A stretch of 15,138 nucleotides of DNA from an uncultured Treponema sp. (GTDB lineage: Bacteria; Spirochaetota; Spirochaetia; Treponematales; Treponemataceae): NCBI GenBank assembly GCA_937900125.1, contig CALCEK010000186.1, positions 1 to 15,138 of the forward strand, read 5' to 3'. The translations under genes were made by a program, and so were the position numbers. Every line of letters starts with the position of its first letter. Within the stretch, counting starts at the first letter, position 1. The notes under the pieces were generated by a model. It saw only the letters and a program-made list of their open reading frames with translations. It made no database searches and had not been told where the DNA came from. This document shows positions 12,665-15,138 of the stretch, one piece after another.

Positions 12665-14230
12665 ATGGCAAAAGGTTCTAAGGGAGCTGCAAAAAGTTCC
12701 AATTTGTTTCAAAATTTAATTTCCTCTCTTTTTGGTGGCTCTGACCCCGAAGCTATCAAACGCAAAGCTCTCAAGAATATTGCAAAAGAGCTTTCAAAGA
12801 CAAAATATCATTTTTACAAAGCGGGTAGCCACGAAGTTGACCCTTCTTTTGCAAAATTTTTTTATGAACTTTACAAGGCAATTTCTCCTGCACAGGTTTT
12901 GCTCCAAAATACAACGCCCAATAATATGAAGAAACTTGTTATCAATTCTTCTATGAGCGAAAATCAGCACGAACTTTTGGAAAGTCTTTCGGAAGAATCT
13001 ATAAGCGAAGCCGCACGAAAAGGTTCTTTAAAAGAGGTAACTCAGCAGGTTAAACAAAATTTGCAGACCTTTACTTCTGGGTTTGATAGCGCAAAGATCA
13101 CTTCAATAGATGCACTATACACAAAAATGGTGCTTTTTAGCAATTTTTGCCAATATGATTTTTACTTTTTGCTAAGAAAATTTGACAATACTTTAAAAGA
13201 GCGCAATTTTAACGGACTACCAAAGTTTCAGGCGATTAATGGTTCTTATATTTCAGAAGAATTAAAGAATTTTATTTCTGTAGCGTGGGCTCTCCCGTTT
13301 GATGCTTCATGGGACGACCTTTTTCAGCTTTTGAAAGAAAGAAATGGTTCTGTTGAACCTATTCCGCTGAATGTTTGGAAAAAAATAATTACGCGCTTGC
13401 GTGGTTTGCGAGACCGCCGTGTTTTTGAAATGATGATTCAGCTTATTACCGAAAATCCGAATTATTCAGAAATTATCAAGGCGGAGGAACAACATATAAT
13501 TGACGATTATATCAGTCAAATAAAAAAGCAAGTTGAAGAAACGCTTGTAACTTTAAAGAAAAAACAAACTGCGGGAAAAGTTGAAAATCTGCTTACTCAA
13601 ATTTTTGGGAGTACCCATATTGATTCCCTTCGGAATTACAACGAATCTATGAGTTCTGTTTTTGCCCGCAAAAATTTTGAAGGCTATTTGTATTGTGAAC
13701 CTTTAAGTTATCTTAAACAATTCTTGCTTGAGTATACAAAAAAAGAAATGCGTGAATTGTCTGACATTCTTTTAGTTCGTGGTGAATGGGCAACGCAACA
13801 ACTTGCCGCTCCTATGAGCGAGGCTTATAATCAGTTGCTTGGTATTTCTGAAAAAATTACGACTCTTGACAATAAACTTGCAGAAAATGGCGAATTTGGT
13901 GTTAAGCTAAAGACTTTGTTGCCCCGTTCTGATAGGGATAAGGAAGCTAGAAATATAATAAATATGGTTTTAGGCGATGCTAATTATGAAGCAGGAAAAA
14001 TGCTTTTAACCGCAAGCAAAAACTTTATAACTTATGGGCAGAACTTAAAAATGGGCTTGGAAGACTTTGTAAAAGTTCCCCATAGTAAATTGATTGTAAA
14101 CTGGAAAGACCTTGACCATTTTGCTGAAGGTAAACTTAAACAGATGTGCATCGATGCGTACAAAAAGATTTATCTGTTTGTTTCGCTTTTACAAAATTTT
14201 AAGGTTGAATTAAAGGAAGAGGAAGAGTAG
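12665..14230 (+). CDS. Conserved spirochaetal-type cytoplasmic protein, function unknown
   Basis: I do not recognise a function; it may be the treponemal DUF5312 family, but that is from memory and uncertain. The 521 residues are mostly helical and hydrophilic, without signal peptide or membrane segments. The N-terminus is Lys/Ser-rich and disordered-looking (MAKGSKGAAKSSN), followed by FQNLISSLFGG. Likely coiled-coil stretches lie near residues 270-305 (around QIKKQVEETLVTLKKKQ) and in the C-terminal third. The tail is acidic (KVELKEEEE). There are few cysteines. The start ATG at 12665 has no Shine-Dalgarno sequence but has a good promoter ending seven bases before it. It is transcribed alone and followed by a clear terminator. 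A structural or scaffold role is conceivable but not shown. Confidence 0.9.
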   Translation: MAKGSKGAAKSSNLFQNLISSLFGGSDPEAIKRKALKNIAKELSKTKYHFYKAGSHEVDPSFAKFFYELYKAISPAQVLLQNTTPNNMKKLVINSSMSENQHELLESLSEESISEAARKGSLKEVTQQVKQNLQTFTSGFDSAKITSIDALYTKMVLFSNFCQYDFYFLLRKFDNTLKERNFNGLPKFQAINGSYISEELKNFISVAWALPFDASWDDLFQLLKERNGSVEPIPLNVWKKIITRLRGLRDRRVFEMMIQLITENPNYSEIIKAEEQHIIDDYISQIKKQVEETLVTLKKKQTAGKVENLLTQIFGSTHIDSLRNYNESMSSVFARKNFEGYLYCEPLSYLKQFLLEYTKKEMRELSDILLVRGEWATQQLAAPMSEAYNQLLGISEKITTLDNKLAENGEFGVKLKTLLPRSDRDKEARNIINMVLGDANYEAGKMLLTASKNFITYGQNLKMGLEDFVKVPHSKLIVNWKDLDHFAEGKLKQMCIDAYKKIYLFVSLLQNFKVELKEEEE

Positions 14231-14275
14231 CGACAGGAAAACTCAAAAGTACATTACCCCTGCAATGTGTGAAGA

Positions 14276-14310
14276 ATCTAGCGTTTCTTTTACAGAGAAA
14301 CTAGATTTTT
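14276..14310 (+). terminator. Intrinsic terminator of the 521-residue gene
   Basis: Arms ATCTA (14276-14280) and TAGAT (14302-14306), then GTTTCT (14283-14288) and AGAAAC (14296-14301), make an 11-bp stem with a two-base bulge and a seven-base loop, ending in TTTTT. It sits 46 bases after the stop codon. Confidence 0.8.
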
Positions 14311-14312
14311 GT

Positions 14313-14334
14313 GGTGGGCAACGCCCTGTACACC
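14313..14334. other. GC-rich hairpin after the terminator
   Basis: GGGC (14316-14319) and GCCC (14323-14326) enclose AAC, with GGTG/CACC outside. It is GC-rich against the local background and lies next to the TTCGGCATTT-type element, so it may be part of the same degenerate repeat. Confidence 0.4.
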
Positions 14335-14357
14335 CTCAAAATGCAGATTTTCAGAAA

Positions 14358-14383
14358 TTCGGCATTTAGGGCTGAATTTTACG
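14358..14383 (+). repeat. Degenerate interspersed element, copy 3
   Basis: TTCGGCATTTAGGGC then TGAATTTTACG. Within it AAATTCGGC (14355-14363 region) can pair with GCTGAATTT across ATTTAGG, a nine-base stem with one G-T pair. Resembles copies at 5268 and 12601. Confidence 0.4.
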
Positions 14384-14396
14384 CTACTAGACAAAT

Positions 14397-14663
14397 TTAT
14401 TGTAGTACAGAATCAACGAGTTGTTTTAGCGTGGCATCTTGCGGAATGTTAGACGTTTCAATATCTTTTCTGATTGTGTAAATTCCATTTTGTAAAATAA
14501 TGACATTTTGTGTTTTTTTAAGGTTCATTTCAGATTGCTCCTGATTTAAGACTGCAACGGCTCTTTTAAGAAGTCCGTTTGAGGATTTCTTAGTCTGCGA
14601 AAAAAATGCTCCTGCTTGATTTTGTTTTTCGTCATTCATAGCCGCTAAAAAAATTATCGGCAC
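14397..14663 (-). CDS. Small ORF in frame beyond the stop of the acidic secreted protein
   Basis: Not recognised. The longest form starts at GTG (14663); ATG at 14639 gives 80 residues. Neither has a Shine-Dalgarno sequence or a promoter nearby. The sequence looks protein-like (NVIILQNGIYTIRKDIETSN near the C-terminus) and is basic in its first half. It is in the same frame as the upstream acidic secreted gene: after that gene's TAA, 14 sense codons lead directly into this ORF with no further stop. So it may be the 3' part of one gene split by a nonsense codon, a readthrough extension, or a chance ORF. Confidence that it is translated as shown is low. Confidence 0.4.
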   Translation of the reverse strand: MPIIFLAAMNDEKQNQAGAFFSQTKKSSNGLLKRAVAVLNQEQSEMNLKKTQNVIILQNGIYTIRKDIETSNIPQDATLKQLVDSVLQ

Positions 14664-14705
14664 GTTTTTGTTTTGACTTAGAAAAACCTTGCGCTTTGTC
14701 GTGGT

Positions 14706-15113
14706 TTAGTCGTCATCGGGCAAAAGCGCTTCTAATTCCTCTATGTCCTCATCGTCTGGCGGGAGTTCTTCTAGCTCTTCAAGGGATTCTGTGGGGGTGG
14801 AATTGGATTCTTGTTTTTCCGCTTTTGATTCGTTTTCTGATTTAAGATTATATTCAGTTTGCGGATTGAGACTTTCTTTTGATTCTTGGGGAGTTATATT
14901 TTCCGCAACATTTTCTTTTGTTTTAGAAGAATCATTAGCAGAATCATTGGCAGAATCGTTTGAAGTATTCTCATTTGTGGAAGTATCATCAGAAGAACCA
15001 TCATTTGTAAGAGATGTTGCATATACCATAGGTGTCTGCATGCTGAATATGCCGGACAGAGCTACAGCGATACACAGGATTACGATTGTGATATTGGATC
15101 GCAGCTGTTTCAA
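14706..15113 (-). CDS. Secreted acidic low-complexity protein
   Basis: Not recognised. The 135 residues start with a signal peptide (ITIVILCIAVALSGIFSM core, probable cut after MVYA at residue 32). The rest is disordered and rich in Ser, Asn, Asp, Glu and Thr, with short NDSA repeats (SNDSANDSANDSS, 51-63) and two acidic units EELEELPPDDED and EELEALLPDDD at the end. No folded domain is visible, so it may be a linker-like surface or periplasmic protein, or the N-terminal part of a longer one. The start is TTG at 15113-15111 with GGGAGG six bases upstream; no ATG fits. The TAA stop is followed in frame by another ORF. The opposite-strand Ser-rich frame is a shadow. Confidence 0.7.
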   Translation of the reverse strand: MKQLRSNITIVILCIAVALSGIFSMQTPMVYATSLTNDGSSDDTSTNENTSNDSANDSANDSSKTKENVAENITPQESKESLNPQTEYNLKSENESKAEKQESNSTPTESLEELEELPPDDEDIEELEALLPDDD

Positions 15114-15138
15114 AATGAACCTCCCGATTAATCGATGA

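Noticed and set aside
14906..14975. CRISPR or minisatellite in the acidic gene
   Set aside because: The repeated AATCATTNGCAG units are only the codons for NDSA, two to three short imperfect copies without spacers.
14743..15138. Plus-strand Ser-rich open frame of 131 codons
   Set aside because: It is the antisense of the Glu/Asp/Ser-rich acidic gene; the Ser runs come from complementing GAA/GAT codons, and there is no ribosome-binding site.

Overview
The window is AT-rich, tightly packed bacterial chromosome, most likely from a spirochaete of the Treponema group. This is inferred from the gene content: chemotaxis methyltransferase and methylesterase genes (cheR, cheB), a FliL-like membrane protein, an ECF sigma factor with a zinc-type anti-sigma factor, a LysM/M23 peptidase, and secreted or conserved proteins I could not place elsewhere. 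The DNA is T/A-homopolymer rich with short intergenic gaps. There is no rRNA, tRNA, CRISPR array, transposase or integrase. This is mostly housekeeping sequence, and the surprises are in gene ends, starts and gaps.

Layout. (1) 1-198 (-) is the N-terminus of infC (IF-3), cut by the window edge, with its promoter at 270-299. (2) 361-1601 (+) is a two-gene unit: a six-helix membrane protein overlapping an HD-domain protein. (3) 1609-8700 (-) is a run of nine collinear genes, in transcription order hflX, FliL-like, small membrane protein, ECF sigma factor, anti-sigma factor, rlmE, LysM/M23 peptidase, cheR, cheB. The last gene, cheB, stops before its catalytic aspartate and ends at a 15-bp direct repeat shared with the converging HD gene. 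(4) 8875-9354 (+) is ssb, diverging from hflX. (5) 9471-11729 (-) is a U32-family protein (RlhA/YdcP type), converging on ssb; its last codons form one arm of a terminator-like inverted repeat. (6) 11998-12384 (+) is a small secreted protein, then a 280-base gene-free stretch full of hairpins, then 12665-14230 (+), a 521-residue conserved protein with a terminator. (7) 14397-15113 (-) is a secreted acidic low-complexity protein and a second ORF in the same frame beyond its stop codon.

How the genes work together. The sigma/anti-sigma pair with a small membrane protein looks like an envelope-stress regulatory module. rlmE and hflX both act on the large ribosomal subunit. cheR and cheB would set receptor methylation, but this cheB looks unable to act as a methylesterase. 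I found no new multi-gene defence or metabolic system.

The most interesting pattern concerns translation starts. Four genes (cheR, the U32 gene, hflX and the 521-residue gene) have no Shine-Dalgarno sequence. Each has a -35/17-bp/-10 promoter whose -10 hexamer ends 6-7 bases before ATG, which predicts leaderless mRNAs. In contrast, three genes starting with TTG (infC, FliL-like, acidic secreted protein) have near-perfect Shine-Dalgarno sequences.
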